This document shows, in pieces, positions 49,676 through 58,505 of a stretch of 64,000 nt of DNA. Source of the stretch: Variovorax brevis (lineage in GTDB: Bacteria; Pseudomonadota; Gammaproteobacteria; Burkholderiales; Burkholderiaceae_C); the NCBI RefSeq assembly GCF_030317105.1, contig NZ_JASZYG010000002.1:806001-870000 (forward strand), in the 5' to 3' direction. The notes beneath the pieces were generated by a model. It saw only the letters and a list, made by a program, of their open reading frames with translations. It did no database searches and was not told the DNA's origin. Both the position numbers and the translations under genes were made by a program. Position 1 is the stretch's first letter, and each line of letters opens with the position of its first letter.

Positions 49676-50179
49676 TCAGGCCGTCGCGGCCGACAGCACG
49701 CTGCCTGCCTTGGGGCCCGGCGTCTGGTCGAAGGCTTCGGTGGGCGTGAAGGTGATCGCCACGAGGTCATCCAGCCGGAAGGCCAGCATGGCCCGCACCG
49801 TCGGGGCGCCGTAGCCGATGCTGCAGATCTCGTATTCCATGGATTCGAGATAGCGCTGGAGGGCCGGCGCATCTTGCGCCGTGGCGGCGCGCCCATTGAT
49901 GCCCGTGCCCTTGACCTGCAGTGTGCGGTGCGTCGTCGGCTGGCTGAAGACGACGGCGATGCGGCCCGTGGCGGCCAGGTCCTGCAGCAGTTGGCGCGAC
50001 TGGCTGCGCCCGAGGAACAGCGTGATCTCCGTGCCGTCCGGCGTGATCTGGGTGCCCACGGCGCGCATCAGGCTGGGACGCAGCGCAGCGTCGCGCGAAG
50101 CCACCACGGCGGACACGCCCTTGTCCACCATCGCGATGAACTCGGGCGTGAGGAGCGGACGTGCTGCGGCGTTCGTCAT
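49676..50179 (-). CDS. Pyridoxamine 5'-phosphate oxidase-like flavin-binding protein
   Basis: A 167-residue split-barrel protein of the PNPOx-like superfamily (DKGVSAVVASRDAALRPSLMRAVG; TLFLGRSQSRQLLQDLAATGRIAVVFSQP). No catalytic residue pattern of genuine PdxH is visible, so it is more likely an F420/FMN- or heme-binding relative. It is the first gene of a two-gene unit with the PNPOx-GAF sensor protein, which carries a similar domain at its own N-terminus, so the two may interact. Confidence 0.82.
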   Translation of the reverse strand: MTNAAARPLLTPEFIAMVDKGVSAVVASRDAALRPSLMRAVGTQITPDGTEITLFLGRSQSRQLLQDLAATGRIAVVFSQPTTHRTLQVKGTGINGRAATAQDAPALQRYLESMEYEICSIGYGAPTVRAMLAFRLDDLVAITFTPTEAFDQTPGPKAGSVLSAATA

Positions 50180-50268
50180 GGCGCAAATTGTGAAGCAAAT
50201 AGCCTGCCGCGCCCACTGGTCGGGCGCCCGGTGCTATCGATTCGGGAGCATGCGCTCCACGCGGCGCG

Positions 50269-51183
50269 TCAGCGCGCGGCTTCGTCCGGCATCGTGTAGA
50301 GGGGGATGTCCTGCGCCACGGCCAGCGCGTTGAGCTCCTCGCAAGTGCGCTCGCGAAAGAAGGCGCTTACCGCCGCGTGCGTCGCCGAGCGGAACATCGC
50401 GTTGCCGCCTTGCGAGGTGTCGACGCCGGCCGCTGCGCAGAGGCTCGCGGCAAAGTGCGTTTCGAGTGCGGCCACCGCCACGCGCCCATCGGCGCAGGCG
50501 TACACGCGGTAGCCGGCATGAGCGCCGCCGACCGAGCCGGTGGGCTGTGTCAGGCCCCATGTGTGCGGCAAGGCAAGGTAATTGGCGGCTTCGGAGAGGG
50601 CGACTTCGACATGCGTGCCCAGCCCTGTCGTGGCCCGGCGCAACAGCGCCCGCAGCACGGCTTCGCTCGCCATCACGGAGCCGGCCATGTCGACGAACAG
50701 CGTCGGCGGCAAGTCCAGTCCCGTGACAAGGCCACTTTCCGCAAGGTAGGTGAGGTCGTGGCCCGGCTCATCGGCCCGCGCGCCGGGGGCGCCGACGATC
50801 TCGACCAGCGAAAGCTGCGGATGCCGCGCCTGCAGGCTGGCCCAGTCGACGCCGAGTTTCCGGGACGCGGAAGGCCGGAACGAGGTGATGAGCACATCCG
50901 TCTGCGCCAGGTGTGCGTGCAGCGCGGCCTGGCCTTCGGGCGTCTTGAGGTTGGCGTGGACCACTTCCACGTCTTCGTGCAGCGCCGCGTACGCCCCCGG
51001 CATGTAGCTGCCCATGGGGTCGGCCGAGCGCGCGCCGGCGGGCGGCGGTGGCTCGAGCTTGGTGCAGGTGGCGCCCATCTGGCGACAGCGCATGAGAGCG
51101 GCAGGGCCCGGCAGGTTGAGGGCAAGGCTCAGCACGCGCACGCCGGCCAAGGGCGCGTTGGGATCGTTGGTGGAGGTCGACAT
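50269..51183 (-). CDS. CoA-transferase, CaiB/BaiF (family III)
   Basis: A 304-residue family III CoA-transferase, shorter than the usual roughly 380-400 residues. The N-terminal Rossmann part (LAGVRVLSLALNLPGPAALMRCRQMGA) and NLKTPEGQAALHAHLAQTDV are typical. The usual catalytic Asp position corresponds to DEPGHDLTYLAESG. The CoA donor and acceptor acids cannot be told. It is 15 bp downstream of the DUF488 gene on the minus strand. The nearby crotonase gene hints at acyl-CoA metabolism. Confidence 0.88.
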   Translation of the reverse strand: MSTSTNDPNAPLAGVRVLSLALNLPGPAALMRCRQMGATCTKLEPPPPAGARSADPMGSYMPGAYAALHEDVEVVHANLKTPEGQAALHAHLAQTDVLITSFRPSASRKLGVDWASLQARHPQLSLVEIVGAPGARADEPGHDLTYLAESGLVTGLDLPPTLFVDMAGSVMASEAVLRALLRRATTGLGTHVEVALSEAANYLALPHTWGLTQPTGSVGGAHAGYRVYACADGRVAVAALETHFAASLCAAAGVDTSQGGNAMFRSATHAAVSAFFRERTCEELNALAVAQDIPLYTMPDEAAR

Positions 51184-51198
51184 GGAAGTTGAAGGAGT

Positions 51199-51588
51199 TC
51201 AGTCCGCAATGGCCGCGCCGCGCTCGGCGAGCAGGGCGCGAAGGATGGATCGGTGGCAGTGCGCCTCGTTCTCGCAGTAGCAGCCGACCGACATGGCGCT
51301 GCCGTGCGAGAGGGCGGCCAGCAGGTCGAGGCTGCGGCTCGCGTCGGCTTCGGCCATCTCGCTCTTGTACTTTCGGGTGAAGGCGTTCCATTGGGCCGGC
51401 GTCTGCGCTTCCTGCCCGAGCTTCATGGTGTCGGCCGAGGGCGCGAGGTTGGGGTACCACACGTCGTACCAGTTCTGCGAAGCAAACTCGGCCTTGGGCA
51501 CGCCGCGCGGCGGGCGGCGGACGGTGCCGATGCGCAAGCCCTCGCCGGGCGCGCGCTCAGTGCCCAAGCGGACGATTCGAATGGCCAT
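51199..51588 (-). CDS. DUF488 family protein
   Basis: A 129-residue protein starting at ATG 51588 (MAIRIVRLGTERAPGEGL). The WYDVWYPNLAPS motif and the C-terminal cysteine/histidine cluster GCYCENEAHCHRSILRALL are the DUF488 hallmarks; the Cys/His cluster could bind a metal. The longer upstream frame overlaps the divergent crotonase region and was rejected. The function of the family is unknown. Its start is 103 bp from the divergent crotonase start. Confidence 0.88.
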   Translation of the reverse strand: MAIRIVRLGTERAPGEGLRIGTVRRPPRGVPKAEFASQNWYDVWYPNLAPSADTMKLGQEAQTPAQWNAFTRKYKSEMAEADASRSLDLLAALSHGSAMSVGCYCENEAHCHRSILRALLAERGAAIAD

Positions 51589-51691
51589 CTTGTGTCTCTG
51601 TTGTCTCTGAAAATCCGGTCGGTCGTGTTGGTGACGCCAACGCGTGCAACCGCAAACGATACTCGGGAATTGCCATCCAAGGAGACAGCGA

Positions 51692-52534
51692 ATGACTATG
51701 GAAAACCGCATCGCATGGACACGCCACGACGACGGCGTGGTCGAGCTTCAGCTGACGCGCGCGGACAAGATGAACGCTCTCGATTCCGGAATGTTCGACG
51801 CGCTCAATGAAGCCGGCGAGCGACTCAAGGCCGACGGCGACGTGCGTGCCGTGGTCATCTCCGGCCAGGGCAAGGCCTTCTGCGCCGGGCTGGACATGGC
51901 CTCTTTCGGGCGTATGGCCGACACCAGCAAACCGGCCGGCGCGCTGCTGGGCCAAGACGTCGCGGCCCGCGACCTCGTCGAGCGCACGCACGGCATGTCG
52001 AACGCCGCGCAGAACGTCGCGATGGTGTGGCGCGAAGTGCCGGTGCCGGTCATTGCCGCGGTGCACGGCACGGCCTTTGGCGGGGGCTTGCAGATTGCGC
52101 TGGGCGCCGACGTCCGGCTGGTGGCGCCGGACACGAAGATGTCGGTCATGGAGATCAAGTGGGGCATCGTGCCCGACATGGGCGGGATGGTGCTGATGCG
52201 GGAGCTGGCGCGAGCCGACGTCGTGCGCGAGCTGACGTACACAGGCCGCATCTTCACGGGAGAAGAAGCTGCACGCATCGGATTCGCGACGCGCCTGTCG
52301 GACGACCCGCTGCGCGACGCGCGGGCGATGGCCAGCGACATTGCGGCCAAGAACCCCGATGGGATTCGCGCTGCCAAGCGACTGCTCAATGCATCCATGG
52401 CCCTGGACGCGGGCGGGTTGCTGCTCCAGGAATCGGTCGAGCAGAAGGCGCTGATCGGCAGCGCCAACCAGATCGAAGCCGTGCGCGCGAACATGGAGCG
52501 CCGGGCGCCCGTGTTCGCGGCCGCCCGGCGCTGA
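51692..52534 (+). CDS. Enoyl-CoA hydratase/isomerase (crotonase family)
   Basis: A 280-residue crotonase-fold enzyme starting at ATG 51692 behind AAGGAGA (51679-51685). The two oxyanion-hole segments are GKAFCAGLDMASF and HGTAFGGGLQIALGAD. The second catalytic position reads MEIKWGIVPDMGG, one acid plus an Asp, nearer to isomerase or non-hydratase members than to classic two-Glu hydratases. The exact reaction is therefore open. It is divergent from DUF488/CoA-transferase and convergent with the TPR gene. Confidence 0.88.
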   Translation: MTMENRIAWTRHDDGVVELQLTRADKMNALDSGMFDALNEAGERLKADGDVRAVVISGQGKAFCAGLDMASFGRMADTSKPAGALLGQDVAARDLVERTHGMSNAAQNVAMVWREVPVPVIAAVHGTAFGGGLQIALGADVRLVAPDTKMSVMEIKWGIVPDMGGMVLMRELARADVVRELTYTGRIFTGEEAARIGFATRLSDDPLRDARAMASDIAAKNPDGIRAAKRLLNASMALDAGGLLLQESVEQKALIGSANQIEAVRANMERRAPVFAAARR

Positions 52535-52554
52535 TCAGCTCGCCTCAACACATC

Positions 52555-53880
52555 TCACGCGGCGGTTGCCTCCGCAACACGCGACGACGGCTTCGTCGTG
52601 TGATGCACCTTGCGCGCCGCGCGCTCGTCGCTGAGCGCACGCACCAGCGCCCGGTCGCCTGAACGCGCAGCCGCTTCGATGCCCGTGAGGTGCAGCAGGT
52701 CGCGCTGCGCATGGCTGCCGCCCAGCGACTGACTGGCGGCCAGCAGCGGCAACAGCAGTTCGGTCGCCTGGCCGAAGCGTCCGGCCGCAAACGCCTGGAT
52801 GGCGCGTGCGGCGGGCAGGGCCACCGCGCCCCATTCATGCGACCGGTTCAGGCGCGCCGACTCGACAATCGCCTTCATGCCTTCGCTCGCCGTGGCCTCG
52901 TCGCCGGCCGAGGCCAGCGCCATCATGGCGTGCACGTCGTTGAACGCGATGGCACCCCAAGCGGCCTGCGTCTTCCAGCGCGCCGCGAGCGCTTGCCAGC
53001 GGTTGCCGACATTCACCTTGCGCAGCGACAGCCGCCACAGCAGCGCGCTGGCATCGTCGAGATTGAGCGCGAGTGTCTCGGGCGTCGGCGCAATCGCCTT
53101 GTCATACACGGCCAGAACGCCATCGGTGTCGCCGGTGTGGAGGTACATCAGCGCCAGGTGCCAATGGTTGTGTATCGACATGGCGTTGTCGCGCGCCCAG
53201 TGCCGTTGTGTCGCCTCCAGCCAGTCGATGCCCTCGCCGACGCGGCCCTGCATTTCGTACACGTGCGCCACGGCATGCACGCCCCAGGCGTCGTGCGATT
53301 GCAGCTCGAAGGCGCGGCGCCCGACGGCTTCGGCTCGAGCGTACTCGTTGCACTCCTCCAGGCCGAAGGCGTACATACCGAGAACGTAGCCGTAGGCCTT
53401 GTCTTCGGCACTCCAGCGCGTCAGCGAGCGCGCGATGCGATCGCGCAGCATGAACGATTGGCCCAGCAGCAGGTCGCCCACGTGCGCCAGCTGCAAGGCC
53501 AGGATGTCGCGCGGATAGTCGATCAGGTGCCGGCCCAGCAACTGGTTGCCGCGCAGGGCGTCACCCGTGCTCCATGCGGCGAGTGCGGCCGTCAGCGACT
53601 TCTCGCGCTCGTTCGCGCGCTGGGGGCTTGCGGCCGCGGCGGCGACGCAGTCCCTGGCCATGCCCAACAGTTGCGCATCGAAGGTCGAGAGCGCGAGCCC
53701 GGCCATCAACAATTGCCCGGAGACAAATCCGGGGTCGCGTTGCAGCACGGGCGTCAGCACGGCGAGCGGGTCCATGCGGTAGCTGTTGAGCAGGTCCAGT
53801 GTCTTGTCGTAGGCGGCGACCGAATCATGGTCGGTGGTCGAAAGCGATTCGCCGTGCGCATCGCGGAGCGTGTGGGTCAT
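52555..53880 (-). CDS. TTC38-like tetratricopeptide protein
   Basis: A 441-residue cytosolic helical protein without signal or membrane segments. Its arrangement (AYDKTLDLLNSYRMDPLAVLTPVLQRDPGF; YGMYAFGLEE-type repeats; AHVYEMQGRVGEGIDWLE; NHWHLALMYLHTGDTDGVLAVYD) matches TTC38, a TPR family best known from eukaryotes but present in many bacteria. Its biochemical role is unknown. It is divergent from a GlxA-type AraC regulator, with a 159-bp spacer, so that regulator probably controls it (inference). Confidence 0.83.
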   Translation of the reverse strand: MTHTLRDAHGESLSTTDHDSVAAYDKTLDLLNSYRMDPLAVLTPVLQRDPGFVSGQLLMAGLALSTFDAQLLGMARDCVAAAAASPQRANEREKSLTAALAAWSTGDALRGNQLLGRHLIDYPRDILALQLAHVGDLLLGQSFMLRDRIARSLTRWSAEDKAYGYVLGMYAFGLEECNEYARAEAVGRRAFELQSHDAWGVHAVAHVYEMQGRVGEGIDWLEATQRHWARDNAMSIHNHWHLALMYLHTGDTDGVLAVYDKAIAPTPETLALNLDDASALLWRLSLRKVNVGNRWQALAARWKTQAAWGAIAFNDVHAMMALASAGDEATASEGMKAIVESARLNRSHEWGAVALPAARAIQAFAAGRFGQATELLLPLLAASQSLGGSHAQRDLLHLTGIEAAARSGDRALVRALSDERAARKVHHTTKPSSRVAEATAA

Positions 53881-54039
53881 CTTGAAGTCCTTCGAAAGTG
53901 TGTGTGGAATGAGTTGCCGTTGAATGCCGCAGCGCTAACATTTCCAATGCGCCGCCCTGCTTTTGACGGTGCACCGAGGCTAAGACCGGCCCCCGAAAAG
54001 GCCCGAAGCCATTCCGGCAACAACACTGACAAATCGGCC

Positions 54040-55119
54040 ATGAAGGACGCTCCACTACCGCAGATCGCCATCGTTGCGACCCCGTTGAGTTCGGCATCCG
54101 TTGTCTACGGCATGTACGAAATGTTCAAGTGCGCGGGCCGCGACTGGTCGTGGGTGGTAAACGGGCACTACGGCAGCGAGGTGCTCGATCCGGTCATCGT
54201 CTCCGCGGACGGCCAGCAGGTGACGGGCTGCAACAAGCTGCCGATCCGCATCGACATGGCGATGCCCGAATGCCGCTCGCCGACAGTGGTGTGCGTGCCC
54301 GAATCGCTGCTGGTGCCGGACCACCGGGATGTCGGCAACTTCCGCGTGGAAACCGCGTGGCTGCGCCAGTGCCACGCCGACGGGGCGCTGGTGACCTCCG
54401 CATGTTCGGGTGCCATGCTGCTGGCCGAAGCGGGCCTGCTCGACGGTCACGAGGCAACCACGCACTGGGCGTACTGCGATGCGATGCAGCAGCGCCATCC
54501 GGCGGTGCGGGTGCAGCCCAAGCGCGCGCTCATCACCACGGGTGAGGGCCATCGACTTGTGATGGCCGGCGGCGGCAGTTCTTGGATGGACCTGGCGCTC
54601 TACATCATCGCGCGCATCGTGGACGTGGAGACGGCCATGCAGGTGGCGAGGCTGATCCTCATCGACTGGCACCAGGTCGGCCAGCAACCCTTTGCACGCG
54701 TCGCGCGTTCGACGCAGGTCGAAGACGCGCTGATCGGCCGCTGCCAGACCTGGATCGCCGATCACTATGCAGACCCGGCGCCCGTGGCGGCGATGACCGA
54801 ACTCAGCGGGCTGTCGCCGCGCTCCTTCCAGCGGCGCTTCAAGGCGGCAACGGGCATGGCGCCGCTCGACTATGTGCACACGATGCGCATCGAGGAAGCC
54901 AAGCATCTATTGGAGACCGGCGACTTGCCGATGGCGGCTGTCGCGCAGGAGGTGGGCTACGACGATCCTGCCTACTTCGGCAGGCTGTTCCTTCGGCAAG
55001 TGAACCTGACGGCGCCACAGTATCGGCGCCGCTTTGGTGGCATGCGCGCCGCGCTTTCGCTGCATGGCAAGCTCGGGCGTGAGACCCCGCGCATTGAACG
55101 CGCCATGGCGGTTGCGTAA
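54040..55119 (+). CDS. GlxA-type AraC transcriptional regulator (DJ-1/PfpI-like plus AraC HTH)
   Basis: A 359-residue regulator. Residues about 8-200 are a DJ-1/PfpI-like domain with the nucleophile-elbow motif SACSGAMLLAEAGLLDG and following THWAY; residues about 245-345 are the AraC double HTH (PVAAMTELSGLSPRSFQRRFKAATG; MAAVAQEVGYDDPAYFGRLF). ATG 54040 gives the family-like start MKDAPLPQIAIVATPLSS. The frame is open upstream into the TPR gene region but that part is a shadow. The effector is unknown; amidase-like chemistry is not expected in regulators of this type. Confidence 0.92.
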   Translation: MKDAPLPQIAIVATPLSSASVVYGMYEMFKCAGRDWSWVVNGHYGSEVLDPVIVSADGQQVTGCNKLPIRIDMAMPECRSPTVVCVPESLLVPDHRDVGNFRVETAWLRQCHADGALVTSACSGAMLLAEAGLLDGHEATTHWAYCDAMQQRHPAVRVQPKRALITTGEGHRLVMAGGGSSWMDLALYIIARIVDVETAMQVARLILIDWHQVGQQPFARVARSTQVEDALIGRCQTWIADHYADPAPVAAMTELSGLSPRSFQRRFKAATGMAPLDYVHTMRIEEAKHLLETGDLPMAAVAQEVGYDDPAYFGRLFLRQVNLTAPQYRRRFGGMRAALSLHGKLGRETPRIERAMAVA

Positions 55120-55128
55120 AGTGCGGCG

Positions 55129-55815
55129 ATGTCTTCCTCCCCGCATCGACCCATCCTGCAAGCCGACGCATCGCTGCGGCGCTACGCGGGCGAATACGGG
55201 GCGCACGTGCATGAGCATGCGCAGGTGCTGATCGGCTTGAATGGTCGCCTGCAGCTGGAACTGGACGGGCGGGCCTCGTGGGTCGATGCGTCGTGTGCGC
55301 TCATCGTGCCGGCGGGCGTGGCGCATGGCTATCTGGCGCAGGCGCCGGCCAGCGTGCTGGTCATCGACAGTCCGGTGCGCGCCGGGCTGGATCGCGTGCG
55401 GCGCTTCGTGCCACCGCCGCACTGGAAGGATCGGCGTCGCGCCTTCGATGCGTCCGCGGCCATCGACGAAGTTGCGGGCGCGGACACGCTGCTGCTGCGC
55501 CGGCCGATCGACCTTGCTGTGCTGGACGCGAGCGTCGCTGGCGAACTTCACGGGCAGTGGAGCACCGCGCGGCTGGCGGCGCTTTGCCAGTTGAGTCCGC
55601 AGCGCTTTCATGCGCGTTTTCTCGAACTCACGGGGCTGGCGCCGGCTGCCTATGTGCGGCAGCGGCGGCTGGACGAGGCCGAGCGTCTGCTGCGCGCGGG
55701 CTTGTCGCTGGAGGCGGTGGCGTTGCAGGTCGGCTATGCGAGCGCGAGTGCCTTGACCTATGCATTGCGCCGCGAGCGCGGCGTGGGCGCGCGGTCCTTG
55801 CGCGGCCGCAAGTAG
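55129..55815 (+). CDS. Short AraC-family regulator
   Basis: A 228-residue AraC protein. An N-terminal cupin-like sensor (GEYGAHVHEHAQVLIGLNGRL; VPAGVAHGYLA) is followed by the HTH domain (TARLAALCQLSPQRFHARFLELTGLAPAAYV; LEAVALQVGYASASALTYAL). It is 9 bp after the GlxA-type gene and 50 bp before an EamA exporter on the same strand. Pairs of a small cupin-AraC regulator and an EamA exporter are common, so the exporter is its likely target (inference). Confidence 0.9.
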   Translation: MSSSPHRPILQADASLRRYAGEYGAHVHEHAQVLIGLNGRLQLELDGRASWVDASCALIVPAGVAHGYLAQAPASVLVIDSPVRAGLDRVRRFVPPPHWKDRRRAFDASAAIDEVAGADTLLLRRPIDLAVLDASVAGELHGQWSTARLAALCQLSPQRFHARFLELTGLAPAAYVRQRRLDEAERLLRAGLSLEAVALQVGYASASALTYALRRERGVGARSLRGRK

Positions 55816-55865
55816 GACGAGAGTTTCTCGACAGTTTGCGCGTGCCGCCGGCCCACCATGGCGGC

Positions 55866-56780
55866 ATGAAGACAAATCCTGGAACGGGCGTCGCCATGGT
55901 GCTGGGCGCCGCCGCCTTGTGGGGCACGACGGGCACGGCGCAGACCTTTGCGGGCGGCAGTCTTTCTGCGGGCTGGTTCGGCGCGCTGCGCTTGGTGGTG
56001 GCGGCGTTGTTCTTCGCGGCCTACGCGTGGGCGACGCAGCCGCGCGGAAACGATGGGCGTGCCGCCGTCCGATTGCCGTGGGCCGGCGTACTGTGTGCGG
56101 GTGTTTGCATGGCGGTCTACAACCTGGCGTTCTTTGCCGGCGTGCGCCAGACGGGCGTGGCGTTGGGCACGGCCGTGGCGCTGGGCAGTGGGCCGTTGTG
56201 GGCGGGGATCCTGCAGGCGGCCATCACGCGCCAGGCGCCAGGTGGGGCGTGGTGGACGGGAACGGGCGTGGCGGTTGTCGGTGGCGTGTTGATGACGCTG
56301 TCGGGCGGTGGGGGCGGCGCTGCGGCGAGCGTGTCGGGCATCGTGCTGTGCCTGATTTCAGGGTTGTCGTATGCGGGGTACACGCTGGTGAACAAGGAAC
56401 TCGTGCGCAACGCTTCGGCTGCCGACGTGACCTTGCGTGCGTTCTCGGTGGCGGCGCTGCTGGCGGTGCCCGCGGCGTGGATGGAGGGTGGGGCGCCTGC
56501 GTTGTCCACAGCTGACCTTTGGGCGGTGGGCTATGTGGGCATCGTGACGGCGGGCGTGGCGTACCTGCTGTTCAGCCAGGCGCTGCGGCACATCTCGGCG
56601 GCGACGGGTGTCACGCTGGCCTTGGGTGAGCCGGTCGTGGCGTTCGCGTTGGCGATTCTGGTGGTGGGCGAGCAGCCTGCGCCGGTTGCGTTTGTTGGTT
56701 TGATGTTGGTGATTGTGGGGGTGCTGGTGGTGGTGCGGGCGGAGATGCGGACGACGGTCGTTGTGTTGCCGGCGTCTTAG
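55866..56780 (+). CDS. EamA-family (DMT) transporter
   Basis: A 304-residue membrane protein with about ten hydrophobic helices in two EamA repeats (first from GAAALWGTTGTAQTFAGG, second from GIVLCLISGLSYAGYTLVNKEL; ending ALGEPVVAFALAILVVGEQ). This is the drug/metabolite transporter superfamily, often amino-acid or metabolite exporters. The substrate is unknown. The ATG at 55866 is chosen because the family begins at the first helix; the larger open frame upstream is a shadow. The upstream AraC gene is the likely regulator. Confidence 0.9.
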   Translation: MKTNPGTGVAMVLGAAALWGTTGTAQTFAGGSLSAGWFGALRLVVAALFFAAYAWATQPRGNDGRAAVRLPWAGVLCAGVCMAVYNLAFFAGVRQTGVALGTAVALGSGPLWAGILQAAITRQAPGGAWWTGTGVAVVGGVLMTLSGGGGGAAASVSGIVLCLISGLSYAGYTLVNKELVRNASAADVTLRAFSVAALLAVPAAWMEGGAPALSTADLWAVGYVGIVTAGVAYLLFSQALRHISAATGVTLALGEPVVAFALAILVVGEQPAPVAFVGLMLVIVGVLVVVRAEMRTTVVVLPAS

Positions 56781-56896
56781 AACGGGTGCTTCGTTTGCGG
56801 AGAGCGCCCAGCGGGCATCGCATGCCGGGCTTAGGGGTGATCGACGCGCGTGGGCGCCCTGACGCGAATACCATCGGCGGGCTTTCGGACGCTGTG

Positions 56897-57466
56897 ATGC
56901 ATACAACTTTCCCTGAACTTCGAACATCGCGGTTGCTGCTGCGGGATTGGCGCCCGGAGGATGAGGCGCCCTTTGCAACGCTCAACGCTGATGCGGAAGT
57001 CACCGAGTTTCTTCTCGGGCCGATGAGTCGTGAGCAAAGCGATGCGCAGATCCGGAGCTTTCGTGAGCACTTCGCGCGTGAAGGCTTTGGGCGATGGGCT
57101 GTGGAGGTTCCGGGTTTGGCCGACTTCATCGGAACCGTGGGCATCACGGTCATACCCTATCAGGCGCACTTCACGCCCTGCGTGGAAATCGCATGGCGAC
57201 TTGCTCGCCCGTATTGGGGGCAGGGCTTCGCCAGCGAAGCGGCTCACGCGGCGCTTCGGTTTGGATTTGAGAACGTCGGGCTCGCAGAGATCGTGGCCCT
57301 GACGGTGCCGGCCAACAAGCGGTCCCAGGCGGTGATGGAGAGGATCGGAATGGTGAGAAATCCGGCGGACGATTTCGACCATCCGCTGGTTCCGGATGGC
57401 CATCCGCTGCAACGCCATGTGCTGTATCGCATGTCGCAAGCGGAGTGGCTTGCGGCGCGGTCTTGA
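56897..57466 (+). CDS. GNAT N-acetyltransferase, RimJ/RimL-like
   Basis: A 189-residue acetyltransferase of the Acetyltransf_3 (RimJ/RimL) group. The start LRTSRLLLRDWRPEDEAPF, the core IAWRLARPYWGQGFASEAAHAAL (acetyl-CoA binding) and LTVPANKRSQAVMERIGM are the family pattern. ATG 56897 is the natural start; upstream in-frame residues are not family-like. The substrate may be a ribosomal protein N-terminus or a small molecule; undecidable here. Confidence 0.88.
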   Translation: MHTTFPELRTSRLLLRDWRPEDEAPFATLNADAEVTEFLLGPMSREQSDAQIRSFREHFAREGFGRWAVEVPGLADFIGTVGITVIPYQAHFTPCVEIAWRLARPYWGQGFASEAAHAALRFGFENVGLAEIVALTVPANKRSQAVMERIGMVRNPADDFDHPLVPDGHPLQRHVLYRMSQAEWLAARS

Positions 57467-57633
57467 CGATACGTGCACGGTCGAATACCTCAAGGACGGC
57501 AGGAGGACGCCTGCTTCAACACGACGCTAAACAGCCGATAGCGGCTTCTTCACAACACAGGCAATCGACGAAGCTGCTTTCAAAGCGTAAGCGCGTGTGC
57601 ACTCACGCCACGTGCATCAACAATCGATGCAGC

Positions 57634-57945
57634 ATGCGAAACATCACCGCCCTGTCTATCCAATTCTCTCAATCAATTTCCTCGAAATGCGTGGCCTCTT
57701 TTGCGGTCTTGAGTCTGCTGGCAACGTCGGCGCATGCTCGCCGCCGCGGTGGCGGTGGCGGCGGCAGTGGCGAAGACCACTTCCCATGGCTCACGGACCT
57801 CGTGATCTACGTCCTTCTGGGTCTGTTCGCCCTTTCGGTGGTGGGTGCGCTCTGGCGCTACTTCACCCGGCCTTCTGCCGCGGACATGGCGCGCGAGCGG
57901 AGCATGAGACGCCAGTCCATGAGGCAACCGGGCCGCAGACGCTGA
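57634..57945 (+). CDS. Small membrane protein with glycine-rich segment, unknown function
   Basis: A 103-residue protein: signal peptide to about residue 35 (SAHA), a basic/glycine tract [11 protein letters not shown], one transmembrane helix (about 53-73, DLVIYVLLGLFALSVVGAL) and a basic cytosolic or periplasmic tail. The start ATG 57634 was preferred over a longer frame that overlaps the GNAT gene. Similar short Gly-rich membrane proteins occur in Burkholderiales without assigned function. The 167-bp region before it (57467-57633) shows no clear promoter. Confidence 0.6.
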   Translation: MRNITALSIQFSQSISSKCVASFAVLSLLATSAHARRRGGGGGGSGEDHFPWLTDLVIYVLLGLFALSVVGALWRYFTRPSAADMARERSMRRQSMRQPGRRR

Positions 57946-58004
57946 TTGCAAACGGGCACTAAGATCGCCGCCAGCATTCCATCCGAACCCAAAGGAGCCA
58001 TTCC

Positions 58005-58424
58005 ATGTCCCGCATGATCTTCGTGAACCTGCCCGTTGCCGATCTCCCCGCGTCGATGGCCTTCTACAAGGCGCTTGGCTTCAGCAACAACGCCCAATTC
58101 ACGGATGACACGGCTGCGTGCATGGTGTGGAGCGAGGCCATTCACGTCATGCTGCTCACGCATGACAAGTGGCGCACTTTCACGAGTCGCCCGATTCCGC
58201 CATCGACGTCCAGCGAAGTGATGCTTGCCCTGGCCTGCGACAACCGCGAGGCGGTTGACGCCATGAACGAAGCCGCCGCGGCGAACGGCGGCACGGCGGA
58301 CATCAACCCCAGGCAAGACCTTGGCTTCATGTACAACCGCAATCTTGCCGACCTCGACGGCCACGTGTGGGAGGCCTTCTGGATGGACCCCGCCGCCATT
58401 CCCTCGGGCGATCAGAAAGCCTGA
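58005..58424 (+). CDS. VOC-family protein (glyoxalase/lactoylglutathione lyase-like)
   Basis: A 139-residue VOC fold protein. The start SRMIFVNLPVADLPASMAFYKALGF and the end DLDGHVWEAFWMDPAAI are typical of the YycE/YaeR-like bacterial glyoxalase relatives. A good Shine-Dalgarno (AAGGAG) precedes the ATG. No metal-site set can be confirmed from sequence alone. The substrate is unknown. It precedes the CDF transporter by 81 bp. Confidence 0.88.
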   Translation: MSRMIFVNLPVADLPASMAFYKALGFSNNAQFTDDTAACMVWSEAIHVMLLTHDKWRTFTSRPIPPSTSSEVMLALACDNREAVDAMNEAAAANGGTADINPRQDLGFMYNRNLADLDGHVWEAFWMDPAAIPSGDQKA

Positions 58425-58505
58425 GTTCAAGGGCGGCCACCGCGCTGCGGCCCACGGCGATTTGAAGCAAGTGCGCAAGGCGGCGAGCACGGCAGGAGCG
58501 ACCGG

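Noticed and set aside
52690-54039. A 450-residue N-terminal extension of the GlxA-type AraC regulator
   Set aside because: It overlaps the TPR gene on the other strand, lacks motifs, and the family-typical start is ATG 54040.
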